The notes under the pieces: model-generated | Seen by the model: the letters and a program-made list of their open reading frames with translations, nothing else | Database searches by the model: none | Told to the model about the DNA's origin: nothing | Assembly (NCBI GenBank): GCA_012518015.1 | Contig: JAAYTM010000061.1 | Location: 1 to 46,549 of the forward strand | DNA length: 46,549 nt | DNA from: Synergistaceae bacterium | GTDB lineage: Bacteria > Synergistota > Synergistia > Synergistales > Acetomicrobiaceae | Direction of reading: 5' to 3' | Translations under genes and position numbers: made by a program | Shown: piece after piece, positions 38,668-46,549 of the stretch | Layout of the letters: each line of letters begins with the position of its first letter | Position numbering within the stretch: position 1 is the first letter of the stretch

Positions 38668-39447
38668 ATGCTTAAATGGTTCGAGCTCATAGGTAAGGCA
38701 ATTATGTCTTTTCTCGATTTGTTGGGTTGGATAGCTTCATTGGCTATTCATTTACTACTTCACTGGCCTCGGGCCAAATGGGATGTTCGCTCAATTGTAG
38801 ACCAACTGGAGCGAGTTGGTGTCCAGTCGGTCTTCATGGTTTCCGTGATAAGTGCCTTCACGGGCATGGTAATGGCGGTTCAGACCTTGGATCAATTTCT
38901 AAAGTTTGGTGCCTCGCGGTACATAGGTGGGGTTATCGCCTTAAGCATGGTTAGAGAGATGTCGCCAGTACTCACGGGCATAGTGGTTGCAGGAAGAGTC
39001 GGGTCTTCCATGGCGGCTGAAATAGGGACTATGAAGGTCACGGAGCAGTTAGACGCACTCAGGGCCTTTGGGCTGGACGAGTATGTATTTGTCGGATTGC
39101 CCAGAATTTTGGCCAGCCTGGTGATGGTCCCCATTTTAACGATCTATTCGATGGTTGTCGGTACCTTGGGCGGTTATTTCTACGTTGTGGTTCGCGGCGT
39201 GCATTCTTTGATATTCAAGGATTCCATAAGGTTGTTAGTCGACACCTACGACATCAACGGTGGATTGATAAAATCGGTGGTGTTCGGCTTTGTGGTGTCA
39301 ATAGTTGCCTGTGCGTGTGGTTTTAGAGCGCAAGGAGGAGCCAAGGGCGTTGGAGAGACGACAACCCTGGCTGTCGTATGGAGCAACATGCTCATCTTGG
39401 TACTGAATTATATACTTTCGACAATACTTTTTGGAGGAAAGGTTTAG
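38668..39447 (+). CDS. mlaE: MlaE family ABC transporter permease
   Basis: FSAFTGMVMAVQ, MVREMSPVLTGIVVAGRVGSSMAAEIGTMKVTEQLDAL. Confidence 0.92.
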   Translation: MLKWFELIGKAIMSFLDLLGWIASLAIHLLLHWPRAKWDVRSIVDQLERVGVQSVFMVSVISAFTGMVMAVQTLDQFLKFGASRYIGGVIALSMVREMSPVLTGIVVAGRVGSSMAAEIGTMKVTEQLDALRAFGLDEYVFVGLPRILASLVMVPILTIYSMVVGTLGGYFYVVVRGVHSLIFKDSIRLLVDTYDINGGLIKSVVFGFVVSIVACACGFRAQGGAKGVGETTTLAVVWSNMLILVLNYILSTILFGGKV

Positions 39448-40214
39448 TGGCGGAGGAAGTCTTACGTCTCGAGGAAGTTATAAAGTCTTTCGGCAATAAT
39501 GTGGTACTAAAAAACCTTTCCTTTTCGGTAGAAAAAGGCGAGATTATAGCTTTAATGGGTCCGTCGGGCTGCGGGAAGACGACGGTCTTGAGGCTTGTCT
39601 TGAGGTTAATTGAAGCCGACGAGGGTAGAGTGTGGCTTTATGGAAGGGACATAGCTCATCTTCCCGAGAGGGACCTGATAGACATAAGAAAGAAGGTCGG
39701 CATCGTATTTCAAGGTGGAGCCTTGTTCGATTCCATGACAGTGTTTGAAAATGTGGCGTTTCCGCTTCGTTACTGTCTTGGCATTAAAGACGAAGAAAAG
39801 ATGCGCGACATGGTCGCCGTGATGTTGGAATCCGTTGAGCTGCCCGGTATCGAAGATTTGATGCCCGCCGATTTGTCAGGTGGGATGAGAAAGCGAGTTG
39901 CACTCGCCCGTGCGCTTGTATACAATCCATCTTTTCTGTTGCTTGACGAGCCAACAACGGGGCTTGATCCTCAAACGGCCAGACACATCGATCGCCTTGT
40001 AGTTAATTTGAGCAAAAAATATAACGTATCAGCCATGGCCGTAACTCATGATGTGGTATCCGCATTAGGCATTGCAGATCGCATTCTTTTAATGAAGGAT
40101 GGAAGGATAGCATGGCTAGGTACGCCCGAGGAGTGGGAAACTGCGACGGATCCGGAGGTCGTTTCCTTTCTCCAAGGTACTAAATCCATTCGTCATTGGG
40201 GGTGTGCCCCGTGA
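39447..40214 (+). CDS. mlaF: MlaF-type ABC transporter ATP-binding protein
   Basis: Walker A MGPSGCGKTTVL, signature LSGGMRKRVALARAL, Walker B LLLDEPTTGLDP; GTG 39447 overlaps mlaE stop. Confidence 0.92.
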   Translation: MAEEVLRLEEVIKSFGNNVVLKNLSFSVEKGEIIALMGPSGCGKTTVLRLVLRLIEADEGRVWLYGRDIAHLPERDLIDIRKKVGIVFQGGALFDSMTVFENVAFPLRYCLGIKDEEKMRDMVAVMLESVELPGIEDLMPADLSGGMRKRVALARALVYNPSFLLLDEPTTGLDPQTARHIDRLVVNLSKKYNVSAMAVTHDVVSALGIADRILLMKDGRIAWLGTPEEWETATDPEVVSFLQGTKSIRHWGCAP

Positions 40215-41572
40215 AACGTGAGATAAAAATCGGTCTCGTCGTCTTTTTGGGATTGGCATTGCTCGGCGGCTTAGTTTTCCTTTCGGGTGGTCGTTTGATA
40301 CGTGAAAGGGGTAATGTTTTATATGTCTTATTGCCTGAGGCAAGGGGATTGCCCCCGGGTGCTCCCATTTACATATCTGGAGTGGAATCAGGATACGTGA
40401 AAGACGTACTTTTGACCAAAGAGGGAGTGAAAATCCTTGCCTTTATAAAGGATGGGCTAAACATTCCCATCGATAGCGAGTTTATTGTACAAGGAGGGGG
40501 GCTTTTGGGAGAGGCATCCCTTCAGATAAGGCGAGGGACGAGCGATACCTTCATTGAACCCCCCGGCTCTGTAGAGGGAACGGTTGCGCCCGATGTGTGG
40601 AGCGTGCTCGAGGAGGTGGAGCAGAATCTGAGCTCCATGCGTTCTTTTTTGGATAACATCAGCGGAATCATGGGGGATGAAGAGATCGAAGATCTTAAAG
40701 AAGCTATAAAGGAAATCCCTTCTTTTTTGAAAGAGGCAAAGGAAGCTTCCTTTCGCATAGGAAAATTGGCAGATGAAGGAAGCGCCTTTTTGACTGATAC
40801 AGGCAAACGCATGGATGCCTTTTTTAATAACACTAACGAGCTCATCTCGAACGCGAATGAAATAATGACAGAAAACAGACAAGATCTTCGAGAGGCGATA
40901 GCATCGACGAAAAACCTTGTCTCTAAATTAAGCACAATAGTTGAACAGCTTGACGAAGACAGCCCCTTTGCCAGGGATATAAAACAGGTAGTAAAAAGCA
41001 TTCAAGATGCGGCAGTCTCTGTCGAGCGATTTGTAAATGAGCTTGATACAACCCTTTTTGGTGAAAACGAGGTTGAAAGTAAAAAGGGAAACCTCCCTGA
41101 ATTATTGCAAGATGTGAGGGAAACCCAGGAAGTTGCTAAAAAGACATTAAAAACCATGCAGGAAATCGAGATCAAAGGAGATGTCTCTTTAAGGGGAAAG
41201 ACCTTCGGTCGTGGGGATGATGCCTATATGGATGTTAACGTAGTAGTTGGCATGAAAGATAGGCCAAGCTTTTTTCTCCTTGGCGTCGATGACATTGGCG
41301 ATGGCAGTGATTTTTCCTTAAGTTACGGCTACAGATGGCGCTGGATTTCTCTTTGGGGAGGATTGGTCAGGGACGACCTCGGCGTAGGGTTTAAGTGGGG
41401 CGATCCGGAGGCTTTCCCCCTGCAATTGATTGGCAAGTGGTGGGATGATGGATCAGGCGCATGGTCTCTGGAAGGACGCCTCGGGTTGGATGATCGGTAT
41501 GGTTTGCTTTTCCGCCATGACGAACTTGATGACGAGAGGCGCGAATCGATCGGGGTATACTACAATTTTTGA
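40211..41572 (+). CDS. mlaD: MlaD-type MCE protein with long helical region and beta-rich C-terminus
   Basis: N-terminal TM, one MCE domain (GLPPGAPIYISGVESGYVKDV), extended helical stretch, C-terminal beta-strand-like repeats ending ..IGVYYNF; follows MlaE/MlaF. Confidence 0.85.
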   Translation: MKREIKIGLVVFLGLALLGGLVFLSGGRLIRERGNVLYVLLPEARGLPPGAPIYISGVESGYVKDVLLTKEGVKILAFIKDGLNIPIDSEFIVQGGGLLGEASLQIRRGTSDTFIEPPGSVEGTVAPDVWSVLEEVEQNLSSMRSFLDNISGIMGDEEIEDLKEAIKEIPSFLKEAKEASFRIGKLADEGSAFLTDTGKRMDAFFNNTNELISNANEIMTENRQDLREAIASTKNLVSKLSTIVEQLDEDSPFARDIKQVVKSIQDAAVSVERFVNELDTTLFGENEVESKKGNLPELLQDVRETQEVAKKTLKTMQEIEIKGDVSLRGKTFGRGDDAYMDVNVVVGMKDRPSFFLLGVDDIGDGSDFSLSYGYRWRWISLWGGLVRDDLGVGFKWGDPEAFPLQLIGKWWDDGSGAWSLEGRLGLDDRYGLLFRHDELDDERRESIGVYYNF

Positions 41573-41574
41573 AG

Positions 41575-42189
41575 GTGATAGGTTTGTTTATTACTTTTGA
41601 GGGAATTGATGGCTCCGGAAAGTCTACACATGCGGTAAAATTATATGAGCATTTTTCGCATAAATTTGGCAGAAATGGTGTTCTTTTGACGTGGGAGCCC
41701 GGGGGGTGGAGCGGGGGCGATTTAATGCGCGAACTTTTGCTTCATCACGAATGGCGCCCGTGGAGCGAATTCTTCCTTTTTATGGCAGACAGGTACGAAC
41801 ACGTTTCTGAGAAGATTCAACCGGCCTTATCGGAAGGTCGAATTGTAATATGTGAGCGTTACACCGATTCTACTTTGGCCTATCAGGGATGGGGCAAGGG
41901 GTTGCCCATAGAGGAAATGGAAAGGCTTTTTTCGCTTTTAGCGTTACCTCAGCCAGACTTAACGATATGGTTGGATGTGTCGGTTGAAAAAGCTATGGAG
42001 CGAATAAAATCCAGGAAGGTCTTGGATCGTCTCGAAGAGGAAAATTTTCTTTACAAGGTTCGCAATGGATATGAAGAGCTTTTCCTGACAAACTCTGAGA
42101 GGATAAAGCGCGTTTCTTCCGAGGTCAGCGAGGAAGAAGTTTTCCTGGAAATTTTAAAAGTGGTGGGGGTCTTCATGGATGAAAGTTGA
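41575..42189 (+). CDS. tmk: Thymidylate kinase
   Basis: FITFEGIDGSGKSTHAVKL, CERYTDSTLAYQGWGKGL; start codon uncertain. Confidence 0.93.
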   Translation: MIGLFITFEGIDGSGKSTHAVKLYEHFSHKFGRNGVLLTWEPGGWSGGDLMRELLLHHEWRPWSEFFLFMADRYEHVSEKIQPALSEGRIVICERYTDSTLAYQGWGKGLPIEEMERLFSLLALPQPDLTIWLDVSVEKAMERIKSRKVLDRLEEENFLYKVRNGYEELFLTNSERIKRVSSEVSEEEVFLEILKVVGVFMDES

Positions 42190-42616
42190 AAGTGGCGATG
42201 TTAAGGAAAGACGCTACAGGATAACTCCATCGCTGAATGGCATTACCGCTTTCGATCATAAAGCCGATATCGAAAAAGATAGTTCTTTTAGAGAGTGTTA
42301 CGACAGAGAAGCAATTAGTATGTTGCTCAAGGAGTTAGATGAAGTTGGCATCGCGTTATCGAGGTACCCTTCAAAGGGATTGATAAATAAATATAAATCT
42401 TTGGTTCGTCAAGTCATAGGGATGATCTTGGAAAATATGCGAGTAAAAAAGGAGTTTGCCTTTTCTTTGCACAGCAATAAAATGTATACGATAATCGAAA
42501 GGACGGAAAAATCCATTGCAGAGCTCGAGGAAGCTTTGGACAAAGAACGGGAGAAGATTGTAATATTAAATATAGTCGAGGAGATAAAGGGATGTCTGAT
42601 CTCGTTGCTGCTATAA
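42179..42616 (+). CDS. YaaR family (DUF327) protein
   Basis: LSRYPSKGLINKYKSLVRQVIGMIL; between tmk and holB-like gene as in the Firmicute tmk-yaaQ-yaaR-holB-yaaT block. Confidence 0.75.
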   Translation: MKVESGDVKERRYRITPSLNGITAFDHKADIEKDSSFRECYDREAISMLLKELDEVGIALSRYPSKGLINKYKSLVRQVIGMILENMRVKKEFAFSLHSNKMYTIIERTEKSIAELEEALDKEREKIVILNIVEEIKGCLISLLL

Positions 42617-43356
42617 AGGAAAGCGAAGCCTACGAATGCATTATCGCAGCTTTCGCTTCCTCGCGTGTGCCTCATGCCCTTTTGATCGAAGCTCCTTCTT
42701 TGTTTCATGGGTCAATTGCAATTGAGATTGCGCGACTTTATCTTTGCGAAAACGGGCTTGGAGACGATGGATGCGCTTCTTGTCACAGCTGGAAATATGA
42801 CGAACATCCAGATCTCGTAAGGCCTATTACGTTGGATCAGCCCCCGGGAATAAGCGATTGCCGCAAATTAATGGCGGAATTGTATTTAGCCCCGGTGGTG
42901 GCGCCAAGGCGCTTTTTGGTAATACCCCAAGCGGGGAGGCTTTCGCTGCCAGCGGCGAATAGTTTGCTGAAAATCACTGAAGAGCCACCTTCGTGGGCGG
43001 CGATTTTACTTCTTTGCGAAGGAAGCGGTGTGCCGCCAACGCTTAAAAGCAGAACATGGAATTTAACCTTTAACTTAAAAGAAGAGTTGAGTATTTTGGC
43101 CCCACCCGAAACAAAGGATGAATGGCTGTCAGCCATTGTTCGCGCCTCTAAGATGACATCACAAGAGGCCTTCGCGATGCTTGAGGGATGGATTAACTGG
43201 TGTTTAGGTAATGGTGAACTGGGTAAGGCTGCCAAGTTGGAAAAAATTAGATTGATTTCTGAGAAGGGGCATTTACCTGTTTATATGGTTTTTGATCTCC
43301 TTTATGGTTTTTTGGAGGAGGATTTGTCCGATGAACTATTTGGTCATTTTCGGTAA
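42592..43356 (+). CDS. holB: DNA polymerase III delta' subunit-like protein
   Basis: SRVPHALLIEAP, zinc-finger-like CENGLGDDGCASC, SLLKITEEPPSWAAILLLCEG. Confidence 0.82.
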   Translation: MSDLVAAIKESEAYECIIAAFASSRVPHALLIEAPSLFHGSIAIEIARLYLCENGLGDDGCASCHSWKYDEHPDLVRPITLDQPPGISDCRKLMAELYLAPVVAPRRFLVIPQAGRLSLPAANSLLKITEEPPSWAAILLLCEGSGVPPTLKSRTWNLTFNLKEELSILAPPETKDEWLSAIVRASKMTSQEAFAMLEGWINWCLGNGELGKAAKLEKIRLISEKGHLPVYMVFDLLYGFLEEDLSDELFGHFR

Positions 43357-44404
43357 GCCCCGTTTTTTGGGATTGCTTACCGATTTAGAACAAGAAATAG
43401 ATAGGGGCACAAATGTAGTCATCGAAAGTGCCAGAGGGCTTGAGATTGCCGATGTAGTTGGAATTTTAAGCGAAGAGCAGTTGTGTAAGTATAAAGAAAG
43501 ATTTGAGCTTCCAAAAGAAAGTGAAGCTAGCGACAACGACCAGTTGAAGTCGACTGAACCCCCGTTGCAATACGTCAAATTAATGCGATTTGCCGATGAA
43601 CTGGATGTGAGCGACGCTAAATGGCAAAGACAAGAAGAGGATGAAGCTCTTCCGATGGTGCGAAAAATGCTAAAAAACCACTCTCTTCCCATGAAAATAG
43701 TGGATATGGAGTATCTTTTGGATCGGAAAAAACTGTATTTTTACTTTACCTCTGAACAAAGGGTTGATTTCAGGTGCTTTGTAAAAGAGTTGGCCAAGGA
43801 ATTTAAAACCCGGATCGAGCTGCGGCAGATTGGCGCCAGAGATGAGGCGAAAATTTTAGGTGGACTGGCTCCTTGTGGAAATCCTTGCTGCTGCAGTTAT
43901 TGGATGCTGGAGTTTCTTCCCATATGCATAAGGATGGTAAAGGAGCAAAATTTGGCCTTGAACCCCTCTAAGATATCTGGTCTATGCGGCAGGCTGATGT
44001 GTTGTATGAGCTATGAATATGATATGTATAGTGAATTGTGGAAGGACTTACCAAATCCAGGGACAAAAATAAAGACTTCTTCTGGGAATTATCAAATTGC
44101 CGGCGTCGACATAGTTAGCAAATCGGTAAGGATTAAAAGCCCAGAGGGTGTGGAGTTTTTGGTGCCTATAAGTGAGTTCAAGCTTTTTAAGAAAACGGTT
44201 GAAGGTGGAGAAAAGTGGAACTTGCATGTTAACTTGGCAGATCAGGCCGAGGCGCATAACCTTTTTGGCAAAGAAGTTTTTGCCCTGAAGGGCAGCTGTT
44301 CAGAGTTAGATGAATCCCTCGAAAAAGATTGTGACGAATGTAGTGCTCATAGACCTAAGGCAAAAGGGAAGAATTCCGGCAGAGGACGAAGTTTTAGAAA
44401 ATAA
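43331..44404 (+). CDS. PSP1 domain protein, RicT/YaaT-like
   Basis: PSP1 sequence, FRCFVKELAKEFKTRIELRQIGARDEAKILGGLAPCGNPCCCSYW and LCGRLMCCMSYE; start moved to ATG 43331. Confidence 0.88.
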   Translation: MNYLVIFGKPRFLGLLTDLEQEIDRGTNVVIESARGLEIADVVGILSEEQLCKYKERFELPKESEASDNDQLKSTEPPLQYVKLMRFADELDVSDAKWQRQEEDEALPMVRKMLKNHSLPMKIVDMEYLLDRKKLYFYFTSEQRVDFRCFVKELAKEFKTRIELRQIGARDEAKILGGLAPCGNPCCCSYWMLEFLPICIRMVKEQNLALNPSKISGLCGRLMCCMSYEYDMYSELWKDLPNPGTKIKTSSGNYQIAGVDIVSKSVRIKSPEGVEFLVPISEFKLFKKTVEGGEKWNLHVNLADQAEAHNLFGKEVFALKGSCSELDESLEKDCDECSAHRPKAKGKNSGRGRSFRK

Positions 44405-44422
44405 ATTAAATGAGGTGAGATA

Positions 44423-45337
44423 GTGGCATTAATCAATGCTTTCAAGGATAAATTACAAAAAGTTAAAGAACAATGGTTTGGGCTGGGGTCAATTTTTTCT
44501 CCAGGCAAGAGGGTAGACGAGTCATTTTGGGATGCGCTTGAGGAGCAACTTCTTTTAGGAGATGTTGGGGTAGATCTTTCGGAGGAATTAATTTCAAAGT
44601 TGCGCTATGTAGCCAAAGAGTCCAACATCAGGGATGCTTTAGCTTTGAAGGCGACATTCATTGATTTGATCGTAAGTGAGCTTGAAAAAATTCCAGGCAT
44701 GGGAAAGCCTATAGAGGTTAAAAATAAGCCAACCCTGGTGCTGATCGTGGGTGTGAACGGAAGTGGAAAGACCACAACGGCAGCTAAGCTGGCGTATAGA
44801 TGTAAAGAAGATGGTCAGAAGGTCCTGCTCGCTGCTGCAGATACTTATAGGGCTGCGGCGATTGATCAGCTGAAGGCTTGGGGAGACAAAATAAACGCAC
44901 GCGTCATAGCGCATGACGTTGGGGGAGATCCTGCAGCTGTCATATACGATGCCATCGAAAGCGCTATTGCTTCTGATACTGACATGGTTATCGTTGATAC
45001 TGCTGGCCGACTTCACACCAAGCACAACTTGATGGAAGAATTAAAAAAGGTCAAAAGAGTAATAGAGAGGAAATTGCCTGGTGAGCCTTCCGAATCCCTG
45101 CTAGTTTTGGATGCCGTAATGGGACAAAATGCCTTTCATCAGGCGGAAGTTTTTAACGAAGCTTTAAACCTAACGGGGGTAATTTTGGCTAAATACGATA
45201 ATACTGCGAAAGGTGGTATAATTCTCGCGGTTGCCCAAAGGATGTCTCTCCCAATTCGCTACGTAGGTTTAGGCGAGGGAATCGAAGACCTAGAACTTTT
45301 TGAGCCTCGCGCATTTGTTGAGGCTTTGTTATCCTAA
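44423..45337 (+). CDS. ftsY: Signal recognition particle receptor FtsY
   Basis: GVNGSGKTTTAAKLAYRCK, DTYRAAAIDQLKAWG, DTAGRLHTKHNLMEEL, KYDNTAKGGIILAV. Confidence 0.95.
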   Translation: MALINAFKDKLQKVKEQWFGLGSIFSPGKRVDESFWDALEEQLLLGDVGVDLSEELISKLRYVAKESNIRDALALKATFIDLIVSELEKIPGMGKPIEVKNKPTLVLIVGVNGSGKTTTAAKLAYRCKEDGQKVLLAAADTYRAAAIDQLKAWGDKINARVIAHDVGGDPAAVIYDAIESAIASDTDMVIVDTAGRLHTKHNLMEELKKVKRVIERKLPGEPSESLLVLDAVMGQNAFHQAEVFNEALNLTGVILAKYDNTAKGGIILAVAQRMSLPIRYVGLGEGIEDLELFEPRAFVEALLS

Positions 45338-45362
45338 ATGAGAGAATGTCAGGGGGATCGCC

Positions 45363-46034
45363 ATGGTAGATGATGCTTCTGGGCTTGTGGTTTTGAGCGG
45401 GGAATCCACTGTCAGGGATTCCTTGCGTATTCTTTACCGTACCGCCTTTAAGGTTGCTAAATTGGTCATCGACGAAGAGGCGCGTCTTATTTCAAAAGAT
45501 GAATTGGTCGCTGCTTTAGAAAAGGGATTTGGAGATATGCCACTTAGAGAAGTGCTTTGGCCTAAGGGATCGCAATCGATTGGCACTATGGGCGAAGTAA
45601 CTCCTCCCTTTCCTTTACTTCGGATAGAAGATGGCTTCATATTTGCCAACGAAGCTGCTAGGGAATTGATTGGGCAAAGCTCGATCGAGAAATTGGGATT
45701 AAAAGAAGATACATCTGAATGTGCTATGTTAAATTTAGAAAGTGGCGAGTTTGCCCTGGTAGAACCCTTAGGCTATGGCTTTTTTATCGTTAAAAAGTTA
45801 GATAAGAAGGAAGTGGAGGAAATACTAGAAACGGCAAGATGGGCTGCCATAGGCAAAACTCTTTGGCGTTATCTCGAAGATCGTGGATTGACTATAAAAG
45901 TGGAAGAGCAGAGCAAAAAAGGTAATATTCCTTTAAGCTGGAAGGGATTAGAGTTTGGTTTTTTAATGTGCAGAAAGACAAGAAAAAACCAGGGGCGAAC
46001 AAAAAAGAAAAATGACAATTCCTCCGTTAGTTAA
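45363..46034 (+). CDS. Hypothetical protein, family not recognised
   Basis: Open frame directly downstream of ftsY, stop overlaps the next gene. Confidence 0.65.
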   Translation: MVDDASGLVVLSGESTVRDSLRILYRTAFKVAKLVIDEEARLISKDELVAALEKGFGDMPLREVLWPKGSQSIGTMGEVTPPFPLLRIEDGFIFANEAARELIGQSSIEKLGLKEDTSECAMLNLESGEFALVEPLGYGFFIVKKLDKKEVEEILETARWAAIGKTLWRYLEDRGLTIKVEEQSKKGNIPLSWKGLEFGFLMCRKTRKNQGRTKKKNDNSSVS

Positions 46035-46536
46035 ACTGATAGTTGGTTTTTTGTTCCCTAATACTCAGCTTTATCAATGGACTATAAGGAAACTTTCTTC
46101 CCTTTGGGGCGGTATAGAAAGAAAAAGTCCCATATATCCTTTCGATCATACCGATTATTATCGTGATATAGCGCCAGTTCTTTATAAGGCTTTCGTAAGT
46201 TTCAAAGGACTATATCCAGCGGATCAGCTAGTACGCTGGAAACTCCAGGCTGTTGCACTGGAGGCCGAAAGCGGACCCAAGCGCAGTGTCAACATTGACC
46301 CCGGATACCTTGACGGGGCAAGGTTGATTTTAGCCTCAACTAAAGATCACGCCCACAGGATATACATCTCGGATGGCATATTTGCCGAAGTTACCTTACG
46401 ATTTATGTTTGGCAAATGGATTTCCTATGATCATACTTTTCCCGATTTTAAGAGCGGTTGCTACGATGATTTTTTGAGCCTGGTTAGAAATGACTGGCTA
46501 TCTGACAAGAGAAGAAAAAGGAGGACTTCTGCGTGA
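46012..46536 (+). CDS. DUF4416 family protein
   Basis: KLIVGFLFPN.., DHTDYYRDIAPVLYKAFVSFKGLYPADQL, NIDPGYLDGARLILASTKDHAHRIYISDGIFAEVTLRF, FPDFKS; typical DUF4416 pattern. Confidence 0.78.
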   Translation: MTIPPLVKLIVGFLFPNTQLYQWTIRKLSSLWGGIERKSPIYPFDHTDYYRDIAPVLYKAFVSFKGLYPADQLVRWKLQAVALEAESGPKRSVNIDPGYLDGARLILASTKDHAHRIYISDGIFAEVTLRFMFGKWISYDHTFPDFKSGCYDDFLSLVRNDWLSDKRRKRRTSA

Positions 46537-46549
46537 TAGAACGTTATGA
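46533..46549 (+). CDS. Start of a further gene cut by the window (possibly purB)
   Basis: GTG ATA GAA CGT TAT.. (MIERY) overlaps the DUF4416 stop; MIERY is a common purB N-terminus, but only five codons are visible. Confidence 0.3.

Noticed and set aside
40457-41001. Two overlapping minus-strand ORFs (141 and 159 aa) inside the MCE gene
   Set aside because: Low-complexity Ser/Phe-rich translations expected from the complement of helical Glu/Lys-rich coding sequence.
1-46549. CRISPR arrays, transposons, prophage, defence islands, tRNA/rRNA genes
   Set aside because: No spaced direct repeats, transposase or phage-like ORFs, or clear tRNA/rRNA sequence found by eye. A tRNAscan/Infernal run would be decisive for small RNAs.

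Overview
This window looks like an ordinary chromosomal segment from a diderm anaerobe, probably Synergistota. That taxonomic guess comes from gene content and order and was not tested. It is almost entirely core genes: a hisG/hisZ end, radA, nfeD-slipin, leuS, holA, rpsT, rpmH-rnpA-yidD-yidC-jag, rpsO-pnp-dut, rsmD-coaD, tmcAL, ackA, DUF177-rpmF, fapR-plsX-fabHKDG-acpP-fabF, pyrR-B-C-K-D-F-E, selD-birA, prfB, an S55 peptidase plus MlaE/F/D-type cluster, tmk-yaaR-holB-ricT and ftsY. I saw no mobile elements, CRISPR arrays, rRNAs or tRNAs, and no clear candidate for a wholly new system. The most useful observations are: (1) selD has an in-frame TGA at codon 15 (selenocysteine) followed by a SECIS-like hairpin, so the ORF track truncates it by 38 codons; (2) prfB contains the RF2 CTT-TGA-C programmed frameshift about 1 kb away; (3) the pyr operon leader has a perfect 36-bp palindrome with a LacI-type core over a promoter, then a terminator hairpin crossed by an uncalled 37-codon ORF; (4) fapR has a FapR-type operator just downstream of its promoter; (5) an S55 (SpoIVB-like) peptidase with Ser and His blocks in the reverse of SpoIVB order lies next to a minimal MlaEFD set whose MCE protein ends in a beta-barrel-like region; (6) a degenerate ZnuA/TroA-like protein lies at the end of the pyr operon.
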